DNA from: Roseitalea sp. MMSF_3546
GTDB lineage: Bacteria; Pseudomonadota; Alphaproteobacteria; Rhizobiales; Rhizobiaceae
Reading direction: 5' to 3'
DNA: 64,000 nt
Assembly (NCBI RefSeq): GCF_030732865.1
Contig: NZ_JASHKB010000002.1
Coordinates: 62,001 to 126,000, forward strand
The translations under genes and the position numbers were made by a program. The notes beneath the pieces were generated by a model. That model did not search any database, was not told the origin of the DNA, and saw nothing but the letters and a program-made list of their open reading frames with translations. Below are positions 62,626 to 64,000 of the stretch, in pieces (position 1 is the first letter of the stretch; the number at the start of each line of letters is the position of its first letter).

Positions 62626-62844
62626 ATGAGCCAGGACCACAACGGCAATGACGATGGAGCGCCCATGGACTATCGCGAGCATGAGCGCACATTCGCCGCG
62701 TTCCTGACGATGACCAAGTGGGGCGCCGCATCGGTTGCGGCCGTGCTGATCGCCATGGCCTTCGGCTTCTTTGCCGGCGGCGGTTTCTTCGGTGGCCTGA
62801 TCGTCTTCGTCATCTTGATGGTGGTGGCCTGGTTCTTCCTGTAA
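62626..62844 (+). CDS. aa3-type cytochrome c oxidase subunit IV (bacterial COX4_pro type)
   Basis: Small membrane protein of 72 residues: a soluble N-terminus (MDYREHERTFAAFLTMTKWGAASVAAVL), then two hydrophobic stretches from about 34 to the end (FGFFAGGGFFGGLIVFVILMVVAWFFL). The HERTFxxFLxxTKW-like pattern is that of bacterial aa3 oxidase subunit IV. In many Rhizobiales it sits directly before pntAA, exactly as here, away from the main cta operon. GGAGA precedes the ATG at five bases. Confidence 0.88.
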   Translation: MSQDHNGNDDGAPMDYREHERTFAAFLTMTKWGAASVAAVLIAMAFGFFAGGGFFGGLIVFVILMVVAWFFL

Positions 62845-62911
62845 CCGCGTCCGGCCAGAGGGGACACAAGCCGGCCGGGACGCCGGAACACTGCATTTTG
62901 GGGGGACGGAT

Positions 62912-64000
62912 TTGCCACTGAACATCTTCATCGCCAAGGAGACCTCGGGCGAGGAGCCGCGCGTGGCCGGCTCGCCCGATACCGTCAAGCGCCTGGTCGG
63001 GGCGGGACACGAGGTCGTCGTCCAGAAGGGTGCGGGGACGGCCTCGCGCATCACCGACGAGGCTTTCGAGGCCGCCGGAGCTTCGCTGGGCACGGCGGCC
63101 TCGGCCGGCAAGGCCGACATCGTGCTCAAGGTGCGCCGGCCCACGGAGGCCGAGCTCAAGCGCTACAAGAAGGGGGCCGTCGTCGTCGCCATGATGGACC
63201 CGTTCGATGCGGGCAAGGCACTCGACACGATGGCCGGTGCGGGCGTGTCGGCATTTGCGATGGAACTGATGCCGCGCATCACCCGCGCGCAGTCGATGGA
63301 TGTGCTGTCCAGCCAGGCGAACCTGGCCGGCTATCAGGCCGTCGTCGAGGCGGCGCACGCCTATGACCGCGCCATGCCGATGATGATGACGGCCGCCGGC
63401 ACGGTGCCCGCCGCGCGCGTGTTCGTGATGGGCGCGGGCGTTGCCGGCCTGCAGGCCATCGCCACGGCGCGGCGGCTGGGCGCGGTCGTCACCGCCACCG
63501 ACGTGCGCCCTGCGGCCAAGGAGCAGGTGGCTTCGCTCGGCGCCAAGTTCATCGCCGTCGAGGACGAGGAGTTCAAGGCGGCCGAGACGGCGGGCGGCTA
63601 CGCCAAGGAGATGTCGAAGGAGTACCAGGCCAAGCAGGCCGAACTGGTTGCCGATCACATCGCCAAGCAGGACATCGTCATCACCACCGCGCTTATCCCG
63701 GGCCGGCCGGCGCCAAGGCTGGTGACCAAGGCGATGATCGACACGATGAAGCCGGGCTCGGTGCTGGTCGATCTGGCTGTCGAGCGCGGCGGCAATGTGG
63801 ACGGCGCCAAGCCCGACGAGACGGTCGTGACCAAGAACGACGTCAGCATCATCGGCGTTGCCAACATGCCCGGCCAGGTCGCCGCCTCGGCTTCGCTGCT
63901 CTACGCCAGGAACGTGCTCGCCTTCATCGACACGCTGATCGACAAGGACAAGGGCGAACTCGCCATCGACCGTCAGGACGAACTGGTCAAGGCGACCCTG
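62912..64000 (+). CDS. pntAA: NAD(P) transhydrogenase subunit alpha part 1, 3' end cut by window
   Basis: NAD-binding subunit of the proton-translocating transhydrogenase that makes NADPH from NADH. The 363 codons in view begin at TTG (MPLNIFIAKETSGEEPRVAGSPDTVKRLVGAGHEV), with GGGGGA upstream and no ATG alternative. The Rossmann motif VFVMGAGVAGLQAIATARRLGAVVTATDVRP is near 171-200, and RQDELVK-type residues end the fragment. The mobile RQD-loop of this subunit is recognisable as SMDVLSSQANLAGYQAV near 130-145. Only a short end is probably missing; pntAB and pntB should follow outside the window. Confidence 0.95.
   Translation, partial: MPLNIFIAKETSGEEPRVAGSPDTVKRLVGAGHEVVVQKGAGTASRITDEAFEAAGASLGTAASAGKADIVLKVRRPTEAELKRYKKGAVVVAMMDPFDAGKALDTMAGAGVSAFAMELMPRITRAQSMDVLSSQANLAGYQAVVEAAHAYDRAMPMMMTAAGTVPAARVFVMGAGVAGLQAIATARRLGAVVTATDVRPAAKEQVASLGAKFIAVEDEEFKAAETAGGYAKEMSKEYQAKQAELVADHIAKQDIVITTALIPGRPAPRLVTKAMIDTMKPGSVLVDLAVERGGNVDGAKPDETVVTKNDVSIIGVANMPGQVAASASLLYARNVLAFIDTLIDKDKGELAIDRQDELVKATL

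Overview
The DNA is rich in G and C and densely coded, with many stop/start overlaps (ATGA, GTGA, TGATG, TAATG). The gene content points to an alphaproteobacterium, most likely of the Rhizobiales (Hyphomicrobiales): a putR/putA pair with a type-B PutA, the imuA-imuB-dnaE2 mutagenesis cassette with a GAAC-N7-GAAC LexA box, an aa3-type oxidase subunit IV gene directly before pntAA, TTAA-N7-TTAA (CtrA-type) motifs and FNR/FixK-type anaeroboxes. The genus cannot be decided from the sequence. I found no tRNA, rRNA, transposase, phage module or CRISPR array; this reads as ordinary chromosome.

Layout. 1-4.84 kb: an oligopeptide ABC importer operon headed by an XRE-cupin regulator whose promoter is bracketed by two inverted copies of one operator. 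4.97-10.4 kb: putR and putA (divergent), a 7Fe ferredoxin and a DHDPS-family aldolase. 10.4-18.9 kb: a minus-strand locus with a NitT/TauT-type ABC importer, FAD oxidoreductase, class III CoA transferase, enoyl-CoA hydratase, LysR regulator and amidohydrolase, which looks like a complete uptake-and-degradation route for an unidentified compound. 19.3-24.7 kb: the SOS mutagenesis cassette. 24.8-29.9 kb: the dabAB inorganic-carbon uptake pair with a divergent LysR gene. 29.9-35.3 kb: a cation P-type ATPase, CPA2 antiporter and tandem universal stress protein under a possible anaerobox.

35.6-42.5 kb: mostly single housekeeping or catabolic genes (galU, galE, an orphan ureD, kynU, trhO, a muramidase, eda). 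42.5-42.7 kb: a long nested inverted-repeat element and a terminator. 42.75-47.4 kb: a TRAP binding protein, a PuuD-like hydrolase, an Inh-like envelope protein, and a LacI regulator coupled to a 2-hydroxyacid dehydrogenase. 47.5-54.9 kb: MarR, LysR and TetR regulators, a second anaerobox in front of an unknown small protein, a DUF1007/NicO metal transporter pair, an SDR, a GNAT and an aminotransferase. 55-58.5 kb: a DUF533/TerB-like protein and TRAP permeases dctQM, the large subunit carrying a strange basic-free Gly-rich tail. 59-62.5 kb: a membrane GGDEF-EAL protein behind a very AT-rich leader, then a FeeM/LuxI-like acyltransferase behind tandem CtrA-type motifs. 62.6 kb to the end: ctaH-like subunit IV and a truncated pntAA.

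Most promising leads for undescribed biology: the 10.4-18.9 kb catabolic locus, the GGDEF-EAL/acyltransferase pair with its regulatory DNA, the anaerobox-linked small protein, and the bracketing operators of the XRE-cupin operon. All functional names rest on motif and family recognition by eye, without database searches.
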